From NCBI RefSeq assembly GCF_008710705.1, contig NZ_VYRZ01000002.1, positions 248,001 to 312,000 on the forward strand: a stretch of 64,000 bases of DNA, read 5' to 3'. The translations under genes and the position numbers were made by a program. Below the pieces are notes generated by a model, which had not been told where the DNA came from, searched no databases, and saw only the letters and a list, made by a program, of their open reading frames with translations. The DNA is from Microbacterium radiodurans. GTDB taxonomy: Bacteria; Actinomycetota; Actinomycetes; Actinomycetales; Microbacteriaceae. Below, one piece after another: positions 55,583 through 64,000 of the stretch (positions are counted from its first letter, which is position 1; each line of letters starts with the position of its first letter).

Positions 55583-56701
55583 TCAGCTGGTCCGGAACCG
55601 GTCGCGCAGCTTCGCGAAGAGGCCCTGGTGGAACTCGGCGAGGCGGGGCTCGGGCGACTTCGTGCGCTTGCGGAGCTCCTCGATGAGGGCGCGCTCCTTC
55701 GCGTCCAGTCGGGTCGGTGTGACGACGTGGACGCCGACCCGGAGGTCACCGCGATTCGAGCCGCGCAGCGGCGTGATGCCGCGTCCCTTGATCGTCAGCA
55801 CATCGCCCGACTGCACGCCGGCCCGCAGCTCGAGGTCGACGGGTCCGTCGAGCGATTCGATGGTCGTCGTCGCTCCCAGGACGGCGTCGGGCATCGAGAC
55901 CTCGAGGGTGGCGAGGAGGTCGTCGCCCTCGCGGCTGAAGACGTCGTGCGCGGCGACGGTCACCTCGAGGTACAGGTCGCCGTTCGGGCCGCCGGCCGGG
56001 CCGACCTCGCCCGAACCGGGAAGCTGAAGACGCAGACCGGTTTCGACGCCGGCGGGGATGTCGAGCGAGACGGTGCGGCGCGCGCGCACCCGGCCCTGCC
56101 CCTGGCACGTCGTGCAGGGATAGGGAATGGTCGTCCCGTAGCCCTGGCAGACGTTGCAGGGCTGCGACGTGACGACGTTGCCGAGAAGGCTGCGGACGGT
56201 TCGCTGCACGTTCCCGGCGCCGTGGCAGACGTCGCAGGTCACCGGCTGCGTGCCGGGCTGGCAGCACGACCCCTGGCAGGTCTCGCACAGCACCGCGGTG
56301 TCGACCTCGATGTCGCGGTGCACGCCGAAGACGACCTCGCCGAGCTCGAGCGTGACGCGCACGAGAGCGTCCTGTCCGCGCTCGCGCCGCGACCGGGGTC
56401 GGCCGGCGCGGCCGCCGCCGGCTCCCCCGCCGCCGAAGAAGGTCTCGAAGATGTCGCCGAAGCCGCCGAAGCCCGCCCCGCCGAATCCGCCCGAGCCGTC
56501 TCCGCCCATGTCGTAGCGTTGCCGCTGCTCGGGGTCGCTGAGGACGTCGTAGGCGTGGGTGACGAGCTTGAAGCGCTCGGATGCGTCCTCCCCCGGGTTC
56601 ACGTCGGGGTGGAGCTCGCGCGCCAGGCGGCGGTACGCCTTCTTGATCTCTTCGGGGGACGCGTCGCGCGCGACGCCCAGGACGTCGTAGTGGTCGGCCA
56701 C
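55583..56701 (-). CDS. dnaJ: Chaperone DnaJ (DnaJ2 type)
   Basis: The 372-residue DnaK co-chaperone has a J domain (1-65, HPD at 31-33), a Gly/Phe-rich linker (about 68-95), four CxxC zinc repeats ([36 protein letters not shown]) and the C-terminal substrate domains. The first zinc repeat ends SCCQPG, the form seen in actinobacterial DnaJ2. AAAGG lies about eight bases before the GTG. It follows hrcA by 38 bases. Confidence 0.96.
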   Translation of the reverse strand: MADHYDVLGVARDASPEEIKKAYRRLARELHPDVNPGEDASERFKLVTHAYDVLSDPEQRQRYDMGGDGSGGFGGAGFGGFGDIFETFFGGGGAGGGRAGRPRSRRERGQDALVRVTLELGEVVFGVHRDIEVDTAVLCETCQGSCCQPGTQPVTCDVCHGAGNVQRTVRSLLGNVVTSQPCNVCQGYGTTIPYPCTTCQGQGRVRARRTVSLDIPAGVETGLRLQLPGSGEVGPAGGPNGDLYLEVTVAAHDVFSREGDDLLATLEVSMPDAVLGATTTIESLDGPVDLELRAGVQSGDVLTIKGRGITPLRGSNRGDLRVGVHVVTPTRLDAKERALIEELRKRTKSPEPRLAEFHQGLFAKLRDRFRTS

Positions 56702-56739
56702 GGATCGCCTTTCAGCCCGTTCGGGCGGGTCGGTTCGGG

Positions 56740-57777
56740 TCAGCGGGCGTTCTCGTCCTCGTCGAGGAGCCGGCTGAGGTAATGGGCGACGGCACGCACC
56801 GTCGCCAGGTTCGTCGGGTAGTCCATGCGGGTCGGCCCCATCAGACCGATGCGCGCGGACGAGCCCGGGACGTCGTAGTCGCCCGCGACGACGGAGGCCT
56901 CGGACAGGCCGAACGCTTCGTTCTCGCGTCCGATGCTCGCGGCGAGGCCATGCTCGTCGGCGACCATCTCGCCCATCAGCCGCAGCAGGGTGACCTGCTC
57001 CTCGATCGCCTCCAGGAGCGGATAGATGCTGCCGCGGAAGTCGGCTTCGCGGCGGGCCAGCGTCGCGGTGCCCGCCATCACGAGGCGGTCCTGTCGGAAG
57101 GTGTCGAGCTCCTCGTCGAGGATCACGGCGAGCTCGCGCACCGCGTCGGCGACGGCGCCGGCGCCCGGGGCGTCTGCGGCGAGGGCGGACACGGCGACCG
57201 ATGCGTCGCGCAGCGACAGCCCCGTGACCGCGGTGCGGAGGGCGGTCTTCGCCGCGGTGAAACCGGCGTCGTCGAGCACCGTGCGGATGACGCCGACGCG
57301 CTGCGAGACGCGACCGGTGTCGGTGACGACGATCACGACGATGCGGCCGGAGCCGAGATCGACGAGCTCGATGTGGGACACGTGCGCCCGTGCGAACGAC
57401 GGATACTGCACCATGGCGACCTGGCCGGTCAGCTGCGAGAGCGCCCGCACCGTGCGGACGAGCAGATCGTCGAGGTCGGCGGGGCCGTCGAGGAAGGTCG
57501 AGATCGCCGACCGCTGGGCGGTGCTGAGCGGGCGCAGTCCCGCGAGGTGGTCGACGAAGACGCGATAGCCCTTGTCGGTGGGGACGCGCCCCGACGACGT
57601 GTGCGGCGCCGCGATGAGGTCCTCGTCCTCGAGCAGTGCCATGTCGTTCCGGATCGTCGCCGCCGAGACGCCGAAGGCGTGCCGCTCGACGATGGTCTTG
57701 CTTCCGACGGGCTCGCGCGTGTCCACGTAGTCCTGGACGATCGCGCGCAGCACCTGCAGTCCGCGCTCCGAAACCAT
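56740..57777 (-). CDS. hrcA: Heat-inducible transcription repressor HrcA
   Basis: The 345-residue repressor has an N-terminal winged helix ([19 protein letters not shown], about 38-56) and the long GAF-like C-terminal domain ([20 protein letters not shown]). It binds the CIRCE element located just upstream of its own start and so represses itself, dnaJ and probably rsmE. The ATG at 57777 has AGGAGG seven bases upstream; further upstream the frame runs through the CIRCE and is not protein-like. Confidence 0.96.
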   Translation of the reverse strand: MVSERGLQVLRAIVQDYVDTREPVGSKTIVERHAFGVSAATIRNDMALLEDEDLIAAPHTSSGRVPTDKGYRVFVDHLAGLRPLSTAQRSAISTFLDGPADLDDLLVRTVRALSQLTGQVAMVQYPSFARAHVSHIELVDLGSGRIVVIVVTDTGRVSQRVGVIRTVLDDAGFTAAKTALRTAVTGLSLRDASVAVSALAADAPGAGAVADAVRELAVILDEELDTFRQDRLVMAGTATLARREADFRGSIYPLLEAIEEQVTLLRLMGEMVADEHGLAASIGRENEAFGLSEASVVAGDYDVPGSSARIGLMGPTRMDYPTNLATVRAVAHYLSRLLDEDENAR

Positions 57778-57790
57778 GACCCCTCCTCGC

Positions 57791-57815
57791 TGGCACTCGT
57801 CGGCTCTGAGTGCCA
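57791..57815 (-). promoter_or_regulatory. CIRCE operator of hrcA-dnaJ-rsmE
   Basis: TGGCACTC-N9-GAGTGCCA is a perfect inverted repeat, the core of the CIRCE consensus for HrcA. It lies 14 bases before the hrcA ATG. Confidence 0.93.
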
Positions 57816-57821
57816 ATTCTA
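57816..57821 (-). promoter_or_regulatory. -10 box of hrcA (TAGAAT), abutting CIRCE
   Basis: TAGAAT on the minus strand ends where the CIRCE repeat begins, so the transcription start should lie inside the operator. Confidence 0.6.
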
Positions 57822-57853
57822 TCGCGAGCGGCCGCGGCCGTGCCGCCGGCGCG

Positions 57854-59071
57854 TCACTCCGTGAGAGCCCGGACCACGGCATCCGCCATGAGGCGTCCCC
57901 GCCGCGTGAGGATGACCCGCCCACGGACGGCCGCCGCACCGTCGATCAGACCGTCCGCGATGAGCGCGGCCGCAGCGCGACGGGCGTCGGCGGGGAGCTC
58001 GTCGAGACCGAGGCCCTCGGCGATGCGCGTTCTGAGCAGCACCGCTTCCAGGCGACGGGCCTCGTCATCCGGACGCTCACGCCCGGCGGCCGGCGACTCG
58101 GATGCGGCCAGCCGCTGCGCGTAGGCGGCGGGGTGCTTCACGTTCCACCATCGCAGGCCGCCGACGTGGCTGTGGGCCCCGGGCCCGTACCCCCACCAGT
58201 CGGTGCCGCGCCAGTACGCCAGGTTGTGGCGCGAGCGGTCGGCGGCGGACCGCGCCCAGTTGGAGACCTCGTACCAGCCGTATCCGGCGGCGGCGAAGAC
58301 ATCGTCGGCGAGCTCGTACATGTCGGCCTGGAGGTCGTCGTCCGGCGCCGGGACCTCGCCGCGACGGATCTGTCGCTCGAGCTTGGTGCCGTCCTCGATG
58401 ATCAGCGCGTAGGCCGAGATGTGGTCCGGCCGCAACGCCACGGCGGCATCCACCGATCGGCGCCAGTCGTCGAGGCTCTCCCCCGGTGCCCCGTAGATGA
58501 GGTCGAGCGAGACGTGGAGGCCCGCATCGCGTGCTGCGGCGACGGCCGTGGCGACGTTCGCCGGGTCGTGGGTGCGATCGAGAGCCGCGAGCACGTGCGG
58601 CACAGCCGACTGCATGCCGATGGACAGTCGCGTCACGCCGGCGTCGGCGAGGATGCCGGCGAGCTCCGGGCTCACGGTGTCGGGATTGGCCTCGACCGTG
58701 ACCTCCGCCCCCGGCGCGATCCCGAACGCCGCTCGGACGCCGGCGAGCATGCGCGCGAGGTCGCCCGGCGGAAGGAGGGTGGGGGTGCCCCCGCCGAAGA
58801 AGACCGTCTGCGCCGGACGGAGCGGTCCGCGGTCGCCGAGCACTCGTCGTGAGAGGTCGATCTCGTGGAGCACCTCGTCGGCATAGGCGTCCTGGCGAGC
58901 TCCGCGCAGCTCGGTCGCCGTGTAGGTGTTGAAGTCGCAGTAGCCGCACCGGACCCGGCAGAACGGGACGTGCAGGTAGACACCGAAATCGGTGTTCGCG
59001 TCGGCGACGACGTCGATCGGCAGGGCGCCGTCGGACGGGGCGGGATCTCCCAGCGGCAGGGTCGAGCCCAT
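57854..59071 (-). CDS. hemW: Radical SAM heme chaperone HemW
   Basis: The 405-residue protein has the radical SAM cluster CRVRCGYCDF (Cys38, Cys42, Cys45), GGGTPTLL, ANPDTVSPEL and the HemN-type C-terminal domain. This group binds and transfers heme rather than acting as coproporphyrinogen oxidase; it is often mislabelled HemN. Its ATG shares one base with the stop of the DUF1990 gene (TGATG), so it is translated by re-initiation. It ends 77 bases before hrcA. Confidence 0.93.
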   Translation of the reverse strand: MGSTLPLGDPAPSDGALPIDVVADANTDFGVYLHVPFCRVRCGYCDFNTYTATELRGARQDAYADEVLHEIDLSRRVLGDRGPLRPAQTVFFGGGTPTLLPPGDLARMLAGVRAAFGIAPGAEVTVEANPDTVSPELAGILADAGVTRLSIGMQSAVPHVLAALDRTHDPANVATAVAAARDAGLHVSLDLIYGAPGESLDDWRRSVDAAVALRPDHISAYALIIEDGTKLERQIRRGEVPAPDDDLQADMYELADDVFAAAGYGWYEVSNWARSAADRSRHNLAYWRGTDWWGYGPGAHSHVGGLRWWNVKHPAAYAQRLAASESPAAGRERPDDEARRLEAVLLRTRIAEGLGLDELPADARRAAAALIADGLIDGAAAVRGRVILTRRGRLMADAVVRALTE

Positions 59072-59730
59072 CAGAGCGTCGGCGTGGCGTACAGCGGCGA
59101 GAGCGCCCGCAGGTAGCCCTGGAAGAGCTGGCGCCGCCGGCGCCGCACCAGTGCCGGCAGCATCCGGTAGGCGAACGCCGTCGGGCGGTCGAAGGATCGC
59201 ACGGTGAACCAGACCTCGTCGTTGTCGCGCCACTCGAGCAGGAACGACTCCTCGCCGCTGACGACGGAGCCCCCGACGGTTCCCAATGCGAATGCGACGC
59301 GACGGGGCTCCTCGTCGACGAAGATCACCCGGAGCTCGGCGTCGGCGCGCTGCCCGCCGACCCGCCCGTGCAGGCGCAGCGTCGTCCCGGCGCCGACGTA
59401 CGGCGTGCCGTCGGCGTCGAAGCGCTGCTCCTGCGCCAGGCTGCTGGGCGCGACGGCATTGCCCTCCTCGTCGAACGCGACGCCGGTGTACATCGGACCC
59501 GACGCCGGTCGCACGTCCTCGACGCGCAGCCCGGCGCCGCGCAGCGCCGTCCACGACATGAGCTGCTCGGCGGCCGTGGCGAACCGCGCCTCGCCGCTGC
59601 CGATGCGCCACGCATCCTCGGCCGGAAGGCTCCGCTCGGGCGGGTACGCCATCAGGTCGTGCGCGCGCGTCGCGCCGACCGCCGCGTAGTCGACGGTCTC
59701 GTCTCGGAAGGTACCGCGTCGCTGGTGCAT
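59071..59730 (-). CDS. DUF1990 family protein
   Basis: The 219-residue protein matches DUF1990 by the opening TVDYAAVGATR, the repeated beta-strands (EESFLLEWRDNDEVWFTVRSFDRP) and the basic C-terminal helix (LPALVRRRRRQLFQGYLRALSP). Function is unknown. There is no signal peptide or membrane segment. GAGGAA lies five bases before the ATG. It sits between lepA and hemW, coupled to hemW by a one-base overlap. Confidence 0.88.
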   Translation of the reverse strand: MHQRRGTFRDETVDYAAVGATRAHDLMAYPPERSLPAEDAWRIGSGEARFATAAEQLMSWTALRGAGLRVEDVRPASGPMYTGVAFDEEGNAVAPSSLAQEQRFDADGTPYVGAGTTLRLHGRVGGQRADAELRVIFVDEEPRRVAFALGTVGGSVVSGEESFLLEWRDNDEVWFTVRSFDRPTAFAYRMLPALVRRRRRQLFQGYLRALSPLYATPTL

Positions 59731-59768
59731 CGGATTCCTCGTTCCCCGCTGTCAGTCGTGCTGACGGG

Positions 59769-61619
59769 CTACTTCTTGTCCTTGCCCTCGACGTCGCCCG
59801 AGAGCGCGGCGATGAAGGCCTCCTGGGGCACCTCGACCCGCCCGACCATCTTCATGCGCTTCTTGCCCTCCTTCTGCTTCTCGAGCAGCTTGCGCTTGCG
59901 GGTGATGTCGCCGCCGTAGCACTTGGCGAGGACGTCCTTGCGGATGGCCCGGATGTTCTCGCGGGCGATGATGCGCGCGCCGATCGCAGCCTGGATGGGG
60001 ACCTCGAACTGCTGGCGCGGGATGAGCTTGCGCAGGCGCTCAGTCATCAGCGTGCCGTAGGCGTACGCCTTCTCGCGGTGCACGATCGAGCTGAATGCGT
60101 CGACCTTCTCACCTTGCAGCAGGATGTCGACCTTGACGAGGTCGGCGGTCTGGGAGCCGGCGGGCTCGTAGTCGAGGCTCGCGTAGCCCTGCGTCTTGGA
60201 CTTCAGGTGGTCGAAGAAGTCGAACACGATCTCGCCGAGCGGCATGTTGTAGCGCAGCTCGACGCGGTCCTCGGAAAGGTAGTCCATGCCGAGCAGCGTG
60301 CCGCGCCGCGTCTGGCAGAGCTCCATCACCGTGCCGACGTAGTCCTTCGGCAGCAGGATGCCGACCTTCACGACCGGCTCGGACACCTCGGCCACGCGGC
60401 CGTCGGGGTACTCGCTGGGATTGGTCACGACGACGGTCTCGCCCGTGTCGGTGGCGACCTCGTAGGTCACCGACGGGGCTGTCGTGATGAGGTCGAGCCC
60501 GAACTCGCGCGAGAGCCGTTCGGTGATGATCTCGAGGTGCAGCAGGCCGAGGAACCCGCACCGGAAGCCGAAGCCGAGCGCGACGGAGGTCTCGGGCTCG
60601 TACTGCAGCGACGCGTCCGAGAGCTTGAGCTTGTCGAGCGCCTCGCGCAGATCCCCGTAGTCGCTGCCGTCGATCGGGTAGATCCCCGAGAACACCATCG
60701 GCTTGGGGTCGGTGTAACCGGGCAGCGCTTGGGTCGCGGGCTTGCGATGGTTGGTGATCGTATCGCCGACCTTCGACTGACGCACGTCCTTCACGCCGGT
60801 GATCAGGTAACCGACCTCGCCGACGCCGAGTCCCTTCGTCGGGATGGGCTCCGGGCTCGAGACGCCGATCTCGAGCAGTTCATGGGTAGCACGGGTCGAC
60901 ATCATCTGGATGCGCTCGCGCGGCTCGAGCTTGCCGTCGACCATGCGCACGTAGGTCACGACCCCTCGGTACGCGTCGTAGACCGAGTCGAAGATCATCG
61001 CCCGGGCCGGTGCGTCGGCGTCGCCGACCGGCGCCGGGATCTTCTCGACGATGCGGTCGAGGAGATCCTCGACGCCCATTCCGGTCTTGCCGCTCACGCG
61101 CAGGACGTCCTCCGGCGAACCGCCGATGAGGTTCGCCAGCTCCGCCGCGTACTTCGCCGGGTCGGCCGCAGGAAGATCGATCTTGTTCAGCACGGGGATG
61201 ATCTGCAGGTCGTTCTCGAGCGCGAGGTACAGATTCGCGAGGGTCTGCGCCTCGATGCCCTGTGCCGCATCGACGAGCAGGATCGCGCCCTCGCACGCGG
61301 CGAGCGAGCGGCTGACCTCGTAGGTGAAGTCGACGTGGCCGGGCGTGTCGATCATGTTGAGGGCGAACGTGCCGCCGTCGGCGGCCCACGGCATCCGCAC
61401 CGCCTGGCTCTTGATCGTGATGCCGCGCTCGCGCTCGATGTCCATGCGATCGAGGTACTGCGCGCGCATGTCGCGGTCGGCGACGACGCCGGTGATCTGC
61501 AGCATGCGGTCGGCCAACGTCGACTTGCCGTGGTCGATGTGGGCGATGATGCAGAAGTTGCGGATGAGCTCGGGCGGCGTTGCGGCAGGCGCGAGCGGCT
61601 GGGATGCGCGCGGAGACAT
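59769..61619 (-). CDS. lepA: Elongation factor 4 (LepA)
   Basis: The 616-residue GTPase back-translocates or remodels stalled ribosomes. It has the G domain AHIDHGKST (26-34), RGITIKSQ and [10 protein letters not shown], domains II and III like EF-G, and the specific C-terminal domain ending in [24 protein letters not shown] 17-residue N-terminal extension is present. The ATG lies nine bases after TAGACT. It is the first gene of lepA-DUF1990-hemW. Confidence 0.97.
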   Translation of the reverse strand: MSPRASQPLAPAATPPELIRNFCIIAHIDHGKSTLADRMLQITGVVADRDMRAQYLDRMDIERERGITIKSQAVRMPWAADGGTFALNMIDTPGHVDFTYEVSRSLAACEGAILLVDAAQGIEAQTLANLYLALENDLQIIPVLNKIDLPAADPAKYAAELANLIGGSPEDVLRVSGKTGMGVEDLLDRIVEKIPAPVGDADAPARAMIFDSVYDAYRGVVTYVRMVDGKLEPRERIQMMSTRATHELLEIGVSSPEPIPTKGLGVGEVGYLITGVKDVRQSKVGDTITNHRKPATQALPGYTDPKPMVFSGIYPIDGSDYGDLREALDKLKLSDASLQYEPETSVALGFGFRCGFLGLLHLEIITERLSREFGLDLITTAPSVTYEVATDTGETVVVTNPSEYPDGRVAEVSEPVVKVGILLPKDYVGTVMELCQTRRGTLLGMDYLSEDRVELRYNMPLGEIVFDFFDHLKSKTQGYASLDYEPAGSQTADLVKVDILLQGEKVDAFSSIVHREKAYAYGTLMTERLRKLIPRQQFEVPIQAAIGARIIARENIRAIRKDVLAKCYGGDITRKRKLLEKQKEGKKRMKMVGRVEVPQEAFIAALSGDVEGKDKK

Positions 61620-61628
61620 GTCCCGGGA

Positions 61629-61634
61629 AGTCTA
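61629..61634 (-). promoter_or_regulatory. -10 box of lepA (TAGACT)
   Basis: TAGACT on the minus strand lies nine bases before the ATG at 61619, so at most a few leader bases are expected. Confidence 0.45.
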
Positions 61635-61740
61635 CCCGGGGCCGGTCCCGGCGTCCGCGATGCGAGCCGCGGCCGGTGCCGGCGCGCCTCGCGCGCGGGA
61701 GGCTACGCGCGCCCCGCCGGGACACGCCAGAGATCACCTC

Positions 61741-61805
61741 CGTGAAAAACAATTAACCAATCCGCTACTTGCCGAACACATTCATCGCATCGAATGCTCA
61801 ATGAG
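61741..61805 (+). promoter_or_regulatory. AT-rich region upstream of the secreted nuclease gene
   Basis: This is the most AT-rich stretch of the 242-base gap between lepA and the nuclease gene. It begins GTGAAAAACAATTAACC and includes the dyad CATTC-N8-GAATG (61780-61797). It probably holds the promoter and regulator sites of the nuclease. No exact Pho box was found. The rest of the gap (61635-61740) is GC-rich with nothing recognisable. Confidence 0.35.
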
Positions 61806-61861
61806 GCGGTCGGCAACTGCGCGAAATCCTCCGCGCCCGGGACGCCGTTCGGGAGAACACC

Positions 61862-64000
61862 GTGAGCACAGCACGACCTGTCGCGCGCCCGCGACGATCG
61901 ATCCGACCCTGGGTGGCCTCGTGCGCCGCTCTCGTGATCGCGACGGGGGGTGTGGGGGTGGCCGCGGTACCGGCCAGCGCGGCCGTCTCGGCCGACGCAC
62001 CCGTCGTGATCAACGAGATCTACGGCGGCGGCGGCAACTCGGGCGCCGCGTACAACCGCGATTTCGTCGAGCTTCGCAACGTCTCCGACGCGGTCGTGGA
62101 CCTCAGCGGCTGGAGCGTGCAGTACGCCTCCGCCACCGGCGGGGCCGGATCGTCGCTGTGGCAGAAGACGACGCTCGAGAACGCATCGATCGAGCCGGGC
62201 GGGTATCTGCTGGTCGGACAGGCCTTCGGCGGGAACCGCGACCTTCCCGCCCTCGACGTCGACGTTGACGGCTCCATCAACATGAGCGGCACCACGGGCA
62301 AGGTCGCGCTGGTCGACGACGCCAAGCTCCCCGCGGGCACGTCCATCCTGAGCGGGTCCTCCGGACTGACCACGACGGACGCCGTCGTCGACTTCGTCGG
62401 CTGGGGCGGAGCAAGCGACTTCGCCGGTTCGGCCGCCGCCCCCGCGACGACCAACGCCACGAGCGTTTCGCGGGATGCCGCGTCGACGAACACCGCCGAC
62501 AACGCCGCCGACTTCACGACCGGCGCGCCCACCCCGCAGGGATCCGGCGCGCCGGAGCAGCCCGGCGAACCCGAACAGCCCGGCGAGCCCGAACAGCCCG
62601 GCGAGCCGGAGCAGCCCGGCGCTGCGGTCGAGGCGAGTATCGCCGAGATCCAGGGCGCCGGCGGCATCTCCCGTCTCGACGGTCAGCGGGTGACCACCGT
62701 CGGAATCGTGACGGCCCATTACCCGACCGGCGGCTACGACGGGTACGTCATCCAGACGCCCGGGACGGGCGGTGCGATCGATCTCGCGACCCACGCGGCG
62801 TCCGACGCGATCTTCGTCTACTCACCGGACGGCGTCGGCGAGGTCGCGCCCGGCCAGACGGTGCGCGTCACCGGCACGGTCGGCGACTACTTCGGTCTGA
62901 CTCAGCTGACGGTGTCGGCAGGCGAGGCGACCGCGGTCGAGGACGGTGCTCCGGTCGCTCCCGCGCAGGTCGCGTGGCCCACCGACTCGGCGCAGCGCGA
63001 GTCGCTCCAGTCGATGCTCCTGGCGCCGCAGGGCGAGTTCGTGGTCGCGGACAACTACAGCCTCAACACGTACGGCGAACTCGTGCTCGCCTCCGGCTCG
63101 GAGCCGCTGCGGCAGCCGACCGACGTGGCCCGGCCGGGCTCGGCCGAGGCAGCGGCCGTCGTCGCCGACAACGCCGCTCGGCGCGTCGTCCTCGATGACG
63201 GATCGAAGATCGATCTCCGCACCGACGCACTCACTCCCCCGTACATCTCGACGACGGAGCCGGTTCGCGTGGGCGCGGCGGTGACGTTCGACGAGCCTGT
63301 GGTTCTGGACTACCGCAACAACACCTGGAAGCTGAACCCGGTGCGGCACATCGTCGGCGACGGCGCTCGCACCGACGGCATCACGGTGGCCGACACCCGC
63401 ACGGACGCCCCCGCGGCGGTCGGCGGCGATGTCACCGTCGCCTCGTTCAACGTGCTCAACTACTTCACGACGCTCGGCGACGAGAACGCGAGCTGCCAGC
63501 CCTTCACCGACCGCCAGGGGCAGGGGACCAACGTCCGCACCGGCTGCCCGCAGCGCGGCGCCTGGGACGCGGCGTCGTTCGAGCGTCAGCAGTCCAAGAT
63601 CGTGTCCGCCATCACCGCGCTTGACGCGTCGGTCGTCGGCCTCATGGAGATCGAGGACTCGGCCAGCCTCGGCGAGGACGAGGATGAAGCCGTCTCGACG
63701 CTCGTCGAGGCTCTGAACACCGCCGCGGGAACCGATCGGTGGGCATTCGTCCCGTCGTCTGACGAGCTCCCCGCCGCCTCGGGGCGCGACGTCATCACGA
63801 ACGCGATCATCTACCAGCCGGCAGAGGTCGAGCGCGTGGGCGACTCGCGGGCGCTCGGTGATCAGTCCGCCGACGGCGAGGCGTTCCAGAACGCTCGCGC
63901 GCCGATCGGTCAGGTCTTCGAGCCGGCTGACGGCGGCGAGGAGTTCCTGTTCGTCGTCAACCACTTCAAGTCCAAGGGTTCTGCCGGTCCGTGGCCCGGC
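61862..64000 (+). CDS. Extracellular nuclease, ExeM/NucH type (3' truncated)
   Basis: The frame is open to the window end: 713 codons are present and the stop lies outside. From the GTG, a signal peptide (residues 1-45: RPRRSIRP, hydrophobic ALVIATGGVGVAA, then PASA) precedes a lamin-tail domain (about 55-210, VINEIYGGGGNSGAAYNRDF). A Pro/Glu linker of EQPGEP repeats (232-253), an OB-fold region (about 262-510) and the start of an endonuclease/exonuclease/phosphatase domain (VASFNVLNYF, Glu in LMEIEDSASL, ITNAIIYQPAEV, VVNHFKSKG) follow. It likely degrades external DNA for phosphate and nucleoside supply. Weak CGGGAG lies about seven bases before the GTG. Confidence 0.9.
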   Translation, partial: MSTARPVARPRRSIRPWVASCAALVIATGGVGVAAVPASAAVSADAPVVINEIYGGGGNSGAAYNRDFVELRNVSDAVVDLSGWSVQYASATGGAGSSLWQKTTLENASIEPGGYLLVGQAFGGNRDLPALDVDVDGSINMSGTTGKVALVDDAKLPAGTSILSGSSGLTTTDAVVDFVGWGGASDFAGSAAAPATTNATSVSRDAASTNTADNAADFTTGAPTPQGSGAPEQPGEPEQPGEPEQPGEPEQPGAAVEASIAEIQGAGGISRLDGQRVTTVGIVTAHYPTGGYDGYVIQTPGTGGAIDLATHAASDAIFVYSPDGVGEVAPGQTVRVTGTVGDYFGLTQLTVSAGEATAVEDGAPVAPAQVAWPTDSAQRESLQSMLLAPQGEFVVADNYSLNTYGELVLASGSEPLRQPTDVARPGSAEAAAVVADNAARRVVLDDGSKIDLRTDALTPPYISTTEPVRVGAAVTFDEPVVLDYRNNTWKLNPVRHIVGDGARTDGITVADTRTDAPAAVGGDVTVASFNVLNYFTTLGDENASCQPFTDRQGQGTNVRTGCPQRGAWDAASFERQQSKIVSAITALDASVVGLMEIEDSASLGEDEDEAVSTLVEALNTAAGTDRWAFVPSSDELPAASGRDVITNAIIYQPAEVERVGDSRALGDQSADGEAFQNARAPIGQVFEPADGGEEFLFVVNHFKSKGSAGPWPG
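62555..62620 (+). repeat. Tandem 18-base repeat coding EQPGEP
   Basis: Three and two-thirds copies of an 18-base unit encode EQPGEP as a spacer between the lamin-tail domain and the OB region of the secreted nuclease. Copies differ at synonymous positions only (GAG/GAA, CCC/CCG), so copy number may vary between strains. Confidence 0.9.

Noticed and set aside
61741..61760. Pho box before the secreted nuclease gene
   Set aside because: I found no pair of direct repeats matching the known actinobacterial Pho box. The region is reported only as AT-rich.
62555..62620. Tandem repeat considered as a CRISPR array
   Set aside because: The units are adjacent without spacers and lie in frame inside a coding region, giving EQPGEP.

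Overview
The window is an ordinary, gene-dense stretch of chromosome from a high-GC Gram-positive actinobacterium. The best fit is family Microbacteriaceae, genus Microbacterium or a close relative. Evidence for this: GC is near 70 percent by eye; GTG starts are very common; RbpA, HelY, a PafB/PafC pair next to tatA/tatC, an ANTAR response regulator and a DnaJ2-type chaperone are all present; and many genes begin a few bases after a TANNNT hexamer, with no ribosome binding site. I see no insertion sequence, prophage, integron, CRISPR array or replication origin. Base and codon use look uniform throughout.

Layout. 1-5018 carries gltB (partial), gltD and pyk. A tRNA-Leu(CAA) and pdtaR follow (5104-5882), then a hotdog thioesterase facing polA (5974-9138). 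From 9186 to 19905 is a metabolic and transport stretch: DUF885 protein, luciferase-like oxidoreductase, two MFS transporters, an SGNH hydrolase, amylosucrase, an AEC transporter and small membrane proteins. 19933-22679 is an SDR-S9 peptidase operon on the minus strand. 22801-25023 is NfeD-SPFH-GDPD, followed by rbpA. 25689-35549 is a long minus-strand block read right to left: HAD phosphatase, trmI, FKBP lipoprotein, pafB, pafC, tatA, tatC, helY, lnt. Then come a PAC2 protein, the M20 peptidase-uppP pair, tRNA-Leu(GAG), a DEAD/DEAH helicase and a second SGNH hydrolase. 41798-48002 carries a TrmH-type methyltransferase, Sir2, a histidine phosphatase, an Lrp regulator, a DMT exporter, a CGNR regulator, an alpha/beta hydrolase and a DnaQ-like exonuclease. 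leuA (48083-49843) has a leucine-rich leader peptide upstream. The rest is a conserved housekeeping block on the minus strand: lepA-DUF1990-hemW, then CIRCE-hrcA-dnaJ-rsmE, then HIT-phoH-ybeY-CNNM-era. The window ends inside a large secreted nuclease gene (61862 onward).

How the parts connect. gltB/gltD assimilate nitrogen into glutamate. The HIT-to-era operon and rsmE serve ribosome maturation, and hrcA/dnaJ the heat-shock response. lnt, the FKBP lipoprotein, TatAC and UppP act on the envelope. PafBC is the DNA-damage transcription activator known from mycobacteria; in this window it sits beside trmI without the pup/proteasome genes that separate them in Mycobacterium. No previously undescribed multi-gene system is evident. 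The most informative signals are regulatory: pervasive leaderless starts that fix many start codons, TAG stop codons reused as part of the next promoter, and a leaderless leu leader peptide that uses CTT codons.
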